From assembly GCA_963815325.1 (NCBI GenBank), contig CAWFGG010000002.1:372001-436000 (forward strand): a stretch of 64,000 nucleotides of DNA, read 5' to 3'. The notes beneath the pieces are model-generated. The model was given only the letters and a program-made list of their open reading frames with translations, was not told the origin of the DNA and searched no databases. This document shows, piece after piece, positions 27,779 to 37,500 of this stretch. Position 1 is the stretch's first letter; the number at the start of each line of letters is the position of its first letter. The translations under genes were made by a program, and so were the position numbers. The DNA is from JABDII01 sp963815325. Lineage in GTDB: Bacteria > Gemmatimonadota > Gemmatimonadetes > Gemmatimonadales > GWC2-71-9.

Positions 27779-28770
27779 CAACTCCGCCGTTCGAGCAGGT
27801 AGGTGAGACTCGCTCGAAGCGCCTCGCAGGCTGGCGAGGGGATCAGATTGTCCAGTTCCGCCTCGGCTTGGTCGCAAAACCGCTGGGCCCGCTCCCGTGC
27901 ATACGCCAAGCCACCGGCCCCGGCCACGAGCTCGATCACGGTAGCGATCAAGTCATCCGACGGTTCGACGGTTGCCATCAGCTCGTCGATGACCCCTCGC
28001 TCCGCGGCGGACAGCCTGGGCAAGGCGTAAATCAAGGGGAGGGTTACCTTGTGCTCCCGGAGGTCGGATCCGGAAGGTTTCCCGGTGGTCGCCTCCTCCT
28101 CGGTGTAGTCGATCAAGTCATCGATGATCTGAAACGCCATACCCAAATTGTCGCCGAAACGCCGGAGCGCTGCACGGGCAGGCAAGTCTGCGCTGAGGGC
28201 ACCAACTTCACATGCCCCGGACAGGAGGGAGGCCGTCTTGGAGCGAATCAACAAATCGTAATCGGCTTCGGTAAAAGCCAATGGGTCATGCGCCGTCAGC
28301 TGGCGCATCTCCCCAATCGTCATCTCGTTGGTAACTCGCGCCAGGATACGGAGCGGTTCGAGGTCGTTCAACCGCACTAATTCGATCACGGCGCGCGAGT
28401 AGAGATAATCGCCCATGATCACGGACACTTGGTGACTGAATAGCGCGTTCAAGGTCGGCATCCCGCGGCGGAGCACCGAGTGATCCACCGAATCGTCGTG
28501 CACGAGCGTGGCGAGATGAATCAACTCCACCACCGCCGCCAGCGTGATCGCCCGCGGCCGCGCCGGTCCCGTCGCCTGCTCGGCCAACAACACCAGGGTC
28601 GGCCGGAACAGTTTTCCCTGCATCTGCATGAGGTGGGCATTCGCCAGGGAAATCAGCGCGAAATCCGTCTCCACGATGCGCCGCAATTCCCGGCGGACGT
28701 CGGTGAGTCGGGGAAGGAGCTGCCCCTGGATGTCGGCAAGGCCAATCCCGGCTGTGCCCTGCCCCGTCAT
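27778..28770 (-). CDS. Long-chain polyprenyl diphosphate synthase
   Basis: Condenses isopentenyl units to make quinone side chains or related polyprenyls. The 330 aa trans-prenyltransferase has the first Asp-rich motif DDSVD (92-96) after LATLVH and the second as IIDDLIDYTEEE near residue 223. The residue pattern before the first motif fits long-chain (IspB/HepT-type) enzymes. It is coupled to the upstream TPR gene (ATGA) and downstream DUF4321-like gene (TGATG). Exact chain length is not predictable here. Confidence 0.9.
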   Translation of the reverse strand: MTGQGTAGIGLADIQGQLLPRLTDVRRELRRIVETDFALISLANAHLMQMQGKLFRPTLVLLAEQATGPARPRAITLAAVVELIHLATLVHDDSVDHSVLRRGMPTLNALFSHQVSVIMGDYLYSRAVIELVRLNDLEPLRILARVTNEMTIGEMRQLTAHDPLAFTEADYDLLIRSKTASLLSGACEVGALSADLPARAALRRFGDNLGMAFQIIDDLIDYTEEEATTGKPSGSDLREHKVTLPLIYALPRLSAAERGVIDELMATVEPSDDLIATVIELVAGAGGLAYARERAQRFCDQAEAELDNLIPSPACEALRASLTYLLERRS

Positions 28771-31451
28771 GCGGACCCCGCCTCAAGCCGCCGGACCCGC
28801 TCGTTGATGTCCATGAATCCGACATCCACCGCCATCGCGCGCTCATAGGCCTTGAGCGCCTCACGGACTCGACCCAGCGATTCCGTCGAACGCCCGAGCC
28901 AGTACAACAGGCCGATCTTCTCGTCGTCCAATCCGGAGATCCCGTCCACCGCGCGGCGAAGGATTGCTTCGGCCACGGCATATTGTCCCTTCTCGTAGAA
29001 CGACACCCCCAACGCTTCGGACGTCCGCAAGCGGCCCTCCGGGGCTCGAAGAGCCTTTTGGAACTCGGCGATCGCCTCGTCCAACAGGCCCATTTCCTTG
29101 AAGGCGACGCCGAGGTCGTAGTGGGCTTGGTAATCCTCGTCCGTCAGGCTCTCCTCCAGCGCGGCCTTGAACTGCTCGAGCATGAGCTCGAAGTCCCGTT
29201 CCTCGTCACCCGTCGGCTCTTCATCCTCGACCCGGATCCGGGTGTCGCGCCGCGGCCGGGGCTCGAGCACGAGTGCACCGAGGTCGACGTATTGTTCCTC
29301 TGTTCGCTCGGCATCGGCATCGGCATCGGCGTCGGGCGCGTGGCGGCGCGACGGCATCGCCGGCTGATCCACGTCGGCGGGCCTCACCGGCCGGAGCACG
29401 TCCAGGGCGGCGCTAGCAAACTCATTCGCGGGATCGTGTTCCAAGACGCGGCCATATACGGCCAGCGCCTTTTCGAGCGAGCCCACCCGCACCAGGACAT
29501 CACCGAGTTCGAGGTACGCCTCCACCAAGCGTCCCTTTTCTCCGGAGCGGAAGGCCAGTTCCACCCGCTTCTGGTAGTACCAGATCCGGTTCGGGTCGAG
29601 GCGGACGAGTCCCCGGAGCACGTCCGTGCTACGTCCCCAGTCCTGCCGCGCTTCGAACCCTGCCAGAGCCAATTCGAGCTCGTACAGTCCGCGCTCTTTC
29701 GATCCGGCCGTGATCAACCCTTCGCCAAGAGCCCGGTGGGTGAATGGATCGTTCGGGCTTTGCGCCAGCTGTTGCTCGAGTCCGACGATGTCCACCTGCC
29801 CGAGGTCCGTCGTCCCAAAAGACTGGGGCGCCCATTCCGGCAAGCTTGGGGGCATTTCTTCGACCGCGGGAGCCGCATACTCAGGGAATTCGTCCTGTTC
29901 GACCGCCTCTTCCGCGAATCCGGACACTTCGAGCGGCTCCGCGGCTTTCTCCTCGGCCTCGGCCTCGGCCTCGACCTCAACCGCATCCTCATCGGCCCAG
30001 ATGGGCTCGACCACCGCAAGGCCAGAATCTTCCAGATCCCCGGCGGTCTCTTCACCCGATAGCCATGGCAGCGCGGGGGCCGGCTCCTCTACCTGGACAT
30101 CCTCCTCCTCCGCCCAAGCCTCCTCGGCCGGCTCTTGATCCGTTTGCTCGGCCTCCTCCACGAATTCGGGGGCATCCGTGTCCCACGAACCGACTGTGTC
30201 GAGTTCCTCGACCTCATCCACCGGTTGGAGCTCAACCTCTTGTTCTTCCGAGCCGACTTCGGCCGCGGCCTCGGGCTCGAGGGCCTGCTCATCCATCGTG
30301 ACCGGGCCGGGCTCCGCGCCATCGAGGTCCTCGAACTCAGCGACCTCGAGATCTTCCAACCGGGTGGGGACGGATTCGAGCTCAACGCCGTCGAGTATCG
30401 TGGGTTCGACTCCTTCTTCGAGCTCCTGCTCTTCCACCCCCAATTGGTCTTCTATGGTGATGCCCCCGCCGACCTCCAGCCCCTCCAAGACCTCCACATC
30501 TGCCGAATCATCGCCCGCGAGGGCAGTTGGCTCGACGCCTTCGAGCTCCGGCACATCGTCTGCCAATTGTTCGGACACGGCATCAGCATCGAGCACGCCC
30601 TCGTCGCCAAATTCCTCCTCCAGCTCGAGCCCGGTGTCAGGTGCCATGGTCTCCGCTGAAGCCTCATCGCCGAGATCGATCAATGGGAGATCCGACGTCG
30701 GGCTGCTCACCTCCGGTGGTTGGACTGGAGGTTCGGGCGGAGCCTCGACCGGCGGCTCCGGCACCTCCGGGAGCGGCTCCAACAGGGGCTCCGCCGGGAG
30801 AGCGGCGCTGGTGTCCAGGAAAACCAGCTCCCCCGGCCTCCTCCCCCGCCCCGATGGAGCCGAATCCACACCTACACCGCCAGTCGTTGCCCCAGCGGGT
30901 CCCGCCTCCAACTGGGCAGCGAGCTTGTCCAGTTGCTCTCCGGAGTGTGTCTCCCGCGAGGCCGCCTGAACCAACTCGCGCAGCATGTCCCGGATTTCGG
31001 CTTCGCCGTGGAATTGGTGGGCAAAGCCGCTTACTTCGCGAAAGGCCTCGTCGCGTCGGTTGGCCTTGTTCATGCGGTCGAGATACTCGAGCAGATTCTT
31101 CTTGGCATCGACAACAAAATTCTTCCGCGCGTACAGCTTGGCGAGCGTGAGGTAGGTGTGCATGCGGCCGGGGTTGACCCGGAGGATCTTGCCGCAGATG
31201 GCGATGGCGTTGTTGGCAAACCCCTGGTCGGCATACAGATCAACGGCCCGCTCGTAGGTCTTCACGGCCTGAGCGGCATCGTTGAGCTTCATGTAAAGAT
31301 CGCCGACCCTATTGTACAGGGAGAGATCCGGCACCGGTTCGAGGCCGGATTCAGAAGCCTCGATTGCCCGTAGATAGATCTTGACGGCTGTCGGCCAATC
31401 CTCTTTCTGCTCGTGTTTTCTCGCAGACTCTTTGAGCTTCTTGAGGTTCAT
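28767..31451 (-). CDS. Large acidic TPR-repeat protein
   Basis: An 894 aa soluble protein. The N-terminal 170 residues form TPR repeats (ALVYNRVGDLYMKLND-type units, ANNAIAICGKILRVNP). Residues about 210-560 are a proline- then glutamate-rich, highly acidic disordered region. TPR units return from about 565 (VDIVGLEQQLAQSPNDPFTHRALGEGL) to the end, with ESLTDEDYQAHYDLGVAFKEMGLLDEAI and a final VDVGFMDINERVRRLEAGSA. It resembles scaffold TPR proteins of myxobacteria and Gemmatimonadota. It shares architecture with the TPR gene at 23197. Role unknown; no signal peptide. Confidence 0.82.
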   Translation of the reverse strand: MNLKKLKESARKHEQKEDWPTAVKIYLRAIEASESGLEPVPDLSLYNRVGDLYMKLNDAAQAVKTYERAVDLYADQGFANNAIAICGKILRVNPGRMHTYLTLAKLYARKNFVVDAKKNLLEYLDRMNKANRRDEAFREVSGFAHQFHGEAEIRDMLRELVQAASRETHSGEQLDKLAAQLEAGPAGATTGGVGVDSAPSGRGRRPGELVFLDTSAALPAEPLLEPLPEVPEPPVEAPPEPPVQPPEVSSPTSDLPLIDLGDEASAETMAPDTGLELEEEFGDEGVLDADAVSEQLADDVPELEGVEPTALAGDDSADVEVLEGLEVGGGITIEDQLGVEEQELEEGVEPTILDGVELESVPTRLEDLEVAEFEDLDGAEPGPVTMDEQALEPEAAAEVGSEEQEVELQPVDEVEELDTVGSWDTDAPEFVEEAEQTDQEPAEEAWAEEEDVQVEEPAPALPWLSGEETAGDLEDSGLAVVEPIWADEDAVEVEAEAEAEEKAAEPLEVSGFAEEAVEQDEFPEYAAPAVEEMPPSLPEWAPQSFGTTDLGQVDIVGLEQQLAQSPNDPFTHRALGEGLITAGSKERGLYELELALAGFEARQDWGRSTDVLRGLVRLDPNRIWYYQKRVELAFRSGEKGRLVEAYLELGDVLVRVGSLEKALAVYGRVLEHDPANEFASAALDVLRPVRPADVDQPAMPSRRHAPDADADADAERTEEQYVDLGALVLEPRPRRDTRIRVEDEEPTGDEERDFELMLEQFKAALEESLTDEDYQAHYDLGVAFKEMGLLDEAIAEFQKALRAPEGRLRTSEALGVSFYEKGQYAVAEAILRRAVDGISGLDDEKIGLLYWLGRSTESLGRVREALKAYERAMAVDVGFMDINERVRRLEAGSA

Positions 31452-31566
31452 TCAGCTCACTATCAGACGAGGGGAAAGAGCGAAATGACTTGCACTTAGC
31501 GTCCCGACACACCCCGAGCAAAAGATAGGTGTCCCCCCAAAGCGGAGCAACCCGAAGCCCGGACGA

Positions 31567-33114
31567 TCAGCGCTCCGACGGCAGATACGCCTGGGGATCG
31601 AGGGCGCCCTGGGCAATCCGGGCGGTGAGCTGCTCGATGTCAGGCGCCGGCGGGCGGTCGGCATCCAGGGGCTGGATCGGTGGATGATCCGCTCGGATCC
31701 GACGATAGAGGTCGGCCACGCCCCGACCCGGCTTCAGCGGGTGGAGGAAGTCCAGTCCCTGGGCCGCGCAGAGAAACTCCACGGCGACCACCCGCCGCGC
31801 ATTTGCCAGCACGCGCCGCGTCTTGAATGCGGCCGCCATGCTCATCGGCACGAAGTCCTCTTGATTGGCATCCGTCGGGATAGATGTCACGCTCGCCGGA
31901 TACGCGAGGGTCCGCGATTCGGCCACCAATGAGGCGGCAGTGACCTGAACCATCATGTATCCCGAACTCAGTCCGGGATCGCTGGTGAGGAATGCCGGGA
32001 GCCCCTGCGACAGATCGGGATTGACCAGTCGTTCAATGCGACGTTCGGCGAGGCCCTGGAGCGTAGTCAACGCGATGGTGAGAACATCCAGCGCCTGAGC
32101 GATCGGCTGCCCGTGGAAGTTACCGCCGGACAGCACGTCGCCGTTCTCGAAGACGAGCGGATTGTCGGTCGATGCGTTGAGCTCGATCCTAACCGTCTGC
32201 TCGGCAAAGCGGATAGCATCGGCCACGGCACCCATCACCTGCGGCGCGCATCGCACACTGTACGCGTCCTGGACGCGTGGATCGTTGTCGCGATGAGACT
32301 CGCGAATTTCGCTCTGGTCGACGAGCGCCCGCATCAGCGCCGCGGCCAATTGCTGGCCCTCATGTGGCCTGGCGGCGTGGATTCGAGGGTCGAGCGGGAT
32401 CGGGGTCCCCCGGAGCGCCTCGAGGCTCATGGCCGCGGCCCCAAGCGCACTCCTCCAGAGCACCCAGGCGTCGTGGACTGCGAGGGCTAGGACCGCCGTC
32501 TGCACTTGCGTGCCGTTGATGAACGCCAAGCCCTCCTTGATTCCGAAGCGATGAGGCGTGAGACCAGCCTCCCGCAGGGCGGCGGCGGCGCCCAACCGCT
32601 CCCCGCGGGCGGTGAGGACGTCACCCTCTCCCATGAGGACCAACGCGATGTGACTGAGGGGGGCAAGGTCGCCACTGGCCCCGACGCTGCCCTGCTCGGG
32701 TACCACGGGGACGAGACCGCTGTTCACCAGGTTCCGCAACGCGTGGAGGAGTTCCGGGCGGACCCCGCTCGTCGGGCGAAGGAGTCCGTTGGCGCGAAGC
32801 AGCATACTGGCGCGCACGATGTCGGCCGGAAGCGGATCACCCACCCCGGCACAGTGACTCCGAATGAGATTCTCCTGGAGCCGGTCCAGGGCATCCGGCG
32901 CGATCCGGACGTTGGCCAGCTTGCCGAATCCCGTGTTGATGCCATAGATGGTGTCGCCGTGCTCGAGTGCCGCCTCGATTCGAGCGCGGCTCCGCGCCAC
33001 ACCATCGACCGCAGCGGGAGCGAGCACAACCGTCACTCCGGGGTCGCGGGCAACGCGGACGACCTCGTCGATGGTGAGGGAGGAGCCGTCGAGGGCGACG
33101 GTCGCTGATGTCAT
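31567..33114 (-). CDS. hutH: Histidine ammonia-lyase
   Basis: Deaminates histidine to urocanate. The 515 aa protein has the MIO-forming triad Ala-Ser-Gly at 146-148 within GSVGASGDLAPLSH, YGINTGFG near residue 57, and LIRSHCAGVG where the Ser-His pair matches histidine- rather than phenylalanine- or tyrosine-specific enzymes. The later NQEDF keeps the conserved Glu. No hutU, hutI or hutG is adjacent, so the rest of the pathway must be elsewhere or this enzyme has another use. ATG 33114 is preferred to a start at 33177. Confidence 0.92.
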   Translation of the reverse strand: MTSATVALDGSSLTIDEVVRVARDPGVTVVLAPAAVDGVARSRARIEAALEHGDTIYGINTGFGKLANVRIAPDALDRLQENLIRSHCAGVGDPLPADIVRASMLLRANGLLRPTSGVRPELLHALRNLVNSGLVPVVPEQGSVGASGDLAPLSHIALVLMGEGDVLTARGERLGAAAALREAGLTPHRFGIKEGLAFINGTQVQTAVLALAVHDAWVLWRSALGAAAMSLEALRGTPIPLDPRIHAARPHEGQQLAAALMRALVDQSEIRESHRDNDPRVQDAYSVRCAPQVMGAVADAIRFAEQTVRIELNASTDNPLVFENGDVLSGGNFHGQPIAQALDVLTIALTTLQGLAERRIERLVNPDLSQGLPAFLTSDPGLSSGYMMVQVTAASLVAESRTLAYPASVTSIPTDANQEDFVPMSMAAAFKTRRVLANARRVVAVEFLCAAQGLDFLHPLKPGRGVADLYRRIRADHPPIQPLDADRPPAPDIEQLTARIAQGALDPQAYLPSER

Positions 33115-33142
33115 CCGCCGAAAGTGGCGGCAGCGAGGCTCA

Positions 33143-33171
33143 ATAACAAGGGCGGTGCGCGGGCCTCTCAA
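33143..33171 (-). promoter_or_regulatory. Candidate hutH promoter
   Basis: On the minus strand TTGAGA (33171-33166) is followed after 17 bp by TGTTAT (33148-33143), giving a short leader of about 20 nt before the ATG at 33114. The -10 box is only a 4/6 match. Confidence 0.4.
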
Positions 33172-33260
33172 CTCCACTTGTCCGCGGCCCTAAGGTCCGC
33201 CCGGAATTGAGAGTTTGGCCCCCACACACCGCCTCTGTTCTGGGGCGTGCGCGTCTAGAC

Positions 33261-34394
33261 TCAGCCGCCGCCGATGCCCCCCACCAGGAGTTCCGGGTTG
33301 CCGGGGTCGGTCTGGAAGGCCCAGTCGAGGATCACGAAATTCTGACCCACGTGGGTCGCCCGAATGGCACCGTAGCGGGCGAAACCGTCGCCGCCGTCCA
33401 TCTCGAAGATGTATCCATTACCGGGAAGCGCCTCGATCTGGCCCGTGCCGTATGCGGCATTGGGCGCGAAGTCGATGCTCGTCAGGTCGGCGACTTGACC
33501 GACCGAGAGCACACCGGTCCCGAGCCGCACGGGCTGGAAGAAGACCAGGCCCGAAGGATTCCGCTCAAGTGAGAAGTCGATATCCGGTGCGGTGCCGGCC
33601 CCTATCCGGCCGAGTTCGGACAGTTGGGCCAACCCGTCGAGATTCAGGTCGCGCCAGAAGCGGAATCCGCTTTGGGTGACATCGGCTTGACTCGTCCAGA
33701 CCACCACGTTTCTGGCGTCGGGTCGGGGCGTATCGTCCCGGATCGGAGACCAGAGGCTCTCCCAGCCCTCCACGCTCACTGCGGAGACGCCGAAACACCT
33801 CGGGGCGCCATTGAGGAGCGCACCGGCCACGAACTCCGGTGCGACCGTGGTGCCTTCCAGCGCCCAGTCGAGGTCGCACAACCCGGCATCGAGATCGTAG
33901 CCCACGCTGTACACGCGGTACTGGCTGAAGCCCGCCGGATCCGAGGTGAACGCGTTATCGGACCAGGTGAGGGCAATGGCGCCATTGAGCGAGGTGCTGG
34001 ACAGGGAACTGGGTGCCTGCAACGTGAGACGCTCATCGACCGTGATCACGTTGCTGGGGCCGGATTCGAATCCGTCCACGTCTTCGGCCGTCACGTAGTA
34101 CTCGAGGTGCGGCACGCCCTGATCGTGGAATGAATTGGAAGTGGTGGAGCCACGGAGCCCGAAGGTGCCCGAGCTGCTCCCCCGGGAATACACGTGCCAC
34201 ACCGCAAGATCGGGATCAGGATCGTCGTCCCAACGCAGCAGGATACCGGTTGGAGCATTCCCGGTGCCGTTGGGCTCAACGACGTAGAAGAGGTTTTGTG
34301 GGGCGGCGACCGTCCCGCCGCCACCGAAGACGGTGTCGTCTCCCGAACACGCCATCACGAGCAGTATGGGCAAGGCGAGCAAGAAGCGTCGCAT
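33261..34394 (-). CDS. Lipoprotein with fibronectin type III-like domains
   Basis: A 377 aa predicted lipoprotein: the signal peptide ends in the lipobox VMAC (about residues 13-16). Two FnIII-like beta-sandwich segments follow (about 30-115, with GILLRWDDDPDPDLAVWHVYSR and YYVTAEDVDGFESGPSN; and 125-220). A C-terminal beta-rich portion of unknown type ends in a glycine run. It probably faces the periplasm or cell surface. Family function unknown. The 133-bp upstream gap is less GC-rich (TATATT near 34450). Confidence 0.75.
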   Translation of the reverse strand: MRRFLLALPILLVMACSGDDTVFGGGGTVAAPQNLFYVVEPNGTGNAPTGILLRWDDDPDPDLAVWHVYSRGSSSGTFGLRGSTTSNSFHDQGVPHLEYYVTAEDVDGFESGPSNVITVDERLTLQAPSSLSSTSLNGAIALTWSDNAFTSDPAGFSQYRVYSVGYDLDAGLCDLDWALEGTTVAPEFVAGALLNGAPRCFGVSAVSVEGWESLWSPIRDDTPRPDARNVVVWTSQADVTQSGFRFWRDLNLDGLAQLSELGRIGAGTAPDIDFSLERNPSGLVFFQPVRLGTGVLSVGQVADLTSIDFAPNAAYGTGQIEALPGNGYIFEMDGGDGFARYGAIRATHVGQNFVILDWAFQTDPGNPELLVGGIGGG

Positions 34395-34527
34395 GAGTCA
34401 TCTCCGAGGAGGGAGTCCATCCAGACCTATGGCAGAGAGCGTGCCAGACATGCGAGAGCAATATATCATTTGAGGACAAGCACTTACATAAGTCAGCCCG
34501 GGGAACGGATGTCACTTGGCGAGGACA

Positions 34528-37500
34528 TCAGTTGGAGATCGTCCGCTGGTCGTAGTCGAACTTCAGATCGGGCAGGCTGGTGAGGTAGATCGAGAAGAAG
34601 AAGGCGAAGTTCCCGTTGGCGTTGCGGATGAATTCGAACCGGGCCCGCCAGTCGTGCAGGTCCCGCTCCAAGCGAACGATCTGGGACTCGAACTTCTTGT
34701 CGGTGATGTTGTATTGGGTCGACCACGAAACCCCCCAGAACGGCGTCGGGGAGAAGCTGGTGCTGAATCCCAGGTTCTGGCGATCCGCCACCGATGACGT
34801 CGCTCCGGGAAGCGGTCTGCTGCGCGACAACGAAAAATTGACGTTCGCCGAGAAGGGCCGCCGGGCGCCGCCTTCCGGCATATCGGTGTTGAAGGCTCCG
34901 GTCCGGCCCAACCCTCGGCCGGATTGCGCCAGGTAGCTGGGCGGCGGCTCCTCGTCGCCTTCCTGGGCTGCGCTTCCGCCGCCTAACCCGAACAGTCCGA
35001 GAAACGACCGAACTGTCCGGGTAGAGAGCGCGAAACTCAAGTTCACGTTTTGCAGGAAGGGAACGAACTTGGCCGTGTCCGTTCCGACCGCACCACGCCA
35101 CAGGTCATGGGTCGTGCTCAGACTGAAGCTGGGCAGGAGATCGGTCTGGAACGTATTGGTGAGGGTCGAGGTGACCCACCCCGTCCGGCCAGGCTTCTTG
35201 GCCTGCTCGAAGTCGTAGACGATGGGGCTCGTCGCGATGCTCAGCAGACGGAGTTTCCGAGTCGCGGGCGTGTCGCTGGTGTCTCCCGGGGCCGGGCGGG
35301 TCTTGCCCTCGAAGTTCTGGGATAACCCGATGCTCAGGCGCTGGGCCGCATCGCTGGTCCGCCGCGGCGCCTGTCCCTCCGGGGTGATGGCAAGGGCGTA
35401 GTCCTCGGGGATGGTGGCCTTGGGACTATACGAGTAGGAGATGATGGGAGAGATACTGTGCCGGATGCGGGAGAGCGGTCCGAACCCCGGGAGGAAACCG
35501 AACAACGTCGGAGTCACGTTGAGCACCAGCGCGAAGCGCTTGCCCTGACTCACGAAGTCCCCCCCGGTCCGGCGATTCCGCAACAGGAAGGGACCACCGG
35601 TGGTGTTCGCGATCCCGAGCACCGGTTGCAGCTTCCAGGTCCGCCGCAGGAGTACGGGCAGGTTGATGCCCGTCGTCCAATCGATTCCGGTCTCGAAGTC
35701 TCCCGCGGTCACCCGGGTAACCGTGAGTGAGTCCGCCGGGTTGGACGAGGCCGGATCGGGCACGCGGAAGGTCTCGACGATGCGTCCCTCGTTCTTTCGA
35801 TCATTCAGGCTCAGGTTGTTTTGCCAATTGAATGAGCCGATCCGAAACGGTGTGGCGATCGAGACGGACGTCGTGCGACTCGATCCGGTGAGCGTCAGAG
35901 AATCCAGCCCGCCGCCCGCTCGGGCAATCAACACGGTCCCGCCTGGCGTATTGGAAGCCCGATTCTGGACGAACGACAACGACGGCGACCACGTGATATT
36001 GGACGCGATGTCCAACGGCTTCGGGGAGATCGTAATGGCGGGAAACTGCGTTGTGGTGCTGTTGTCGGACAGGCTCTGCCGCCGATTGCCGCCGAGCGTC
36101 ACGGTCCCCCACCGATAGCGCTTGGACAGATTGAGCGCACTGGTAATCTGCTGGGTGTTCAGCAGCGGATCGATGGCGTTCCTACTCGTGATGGTGGTGT
36201 TGCTGACATAGTTGAAGCTCAAGTTCACCGACGTGGTCAGGTCGAACGATTGCTGGTGGAGCCAGCGAATGCTGGTCGACGACGCGCCGCCGCTCTCCCG
36301 CTGATTACTGTACGCGAGTTCCCCGTTGGCGAACCGGTTCAGCCACCGATACCGGCCCGCAAGGCCCAGCTGGAGATACCGATCGGAGTACCAGTCGAGC
36401 CGCCCGGTGAGGTCGATATAGTCGTTCGGGGCCCAGTAATATCCCACGTTGGTCACCTGGCGGCTGTAGCCGCCGGACGTGCGGACCAGGTCGTTGAGAC
36501 CGAATTGCGGAACGAGAATGCCGGATCGCCGCCCCGGCCGGGTGTCCTGGAACACGAATGGGAGCCACAGGACCGGGACGTCGCTGATGTAGAGCACGGC
36601 GGGACGGGCCACCAGGACGTTCTTCGAGATCCACTTCACTTCCCGAGCGGCAAAGTGGTAGTGTGGCTCCGGAAGATCACAGCTCGTGATCTCGCTCGAC
36701 GCGGCGTAGATCCGGCTCGAACTGGAGTCCTGGGCAATGTTCCCCCGCAGGAACCACACGGTGGATCCCTCAGGGAAACTCGTCAGCGCATTCGTGACGA
36801 AGCCGCGCCGGGTGCAGGTGTTGTACCCGATCCCTTCCCCCACCAACACGCTTCCCGCGTCGAACAGCCGAGGATCGCCGGACGCGTCGAGCAGGCACTC
36901 GGCGTCCAGATACCGGATGTGATCCGCTTCGAGGGTCGTCCCCTCACGCTCGGTCAGGGCTCGCCCATCGAGCAGCATGCGCCGTTCAGCCGCGAAGAGT
37001 GTGGCGGTGTCGGCGCTGTAGCGTGTCACCCTGAATCCGGGGCGCGCGAGCAAGGCTTGCACCATCGAATCCGGCTGGGCGAATTGCCGGGTAGGGCCGG
37101 TCGGCAGCCCCACCCGCCGGGCGCTGGCGGTATCGAGGGCTTGGCCAGGCTGTGGCAAGGGCGCCCCGGTCACGGTATCGGTGGGCGTCCGCGCAGTCTT
37201 GGGGGGGCGCACCAGCGTCGGTTTGGTCGGCTCTTGCGCGGGCAACGAGCCCGCGGCCATCAACAAGCCAACCACCAGCAAGGCAGCCGGTCCCCCAGTC
37301 GTGCGCGCCCGACGTTTCGCCACGAGCACCGAGCCGAGCACCCCCACTTCGTAGAGCACCACGAGGATACTGGTGAGGATCACCATTGAGGTGACGTCTG
37401 CCGGCGTGAGCAGCGCACCCAACAGCGCGGCGAGCACGAGCGCATAGCGGCGGAAGCGCCGCAGTTTGGCCGGCGTCACTACGCCAAGCCAGGTGAGGAG

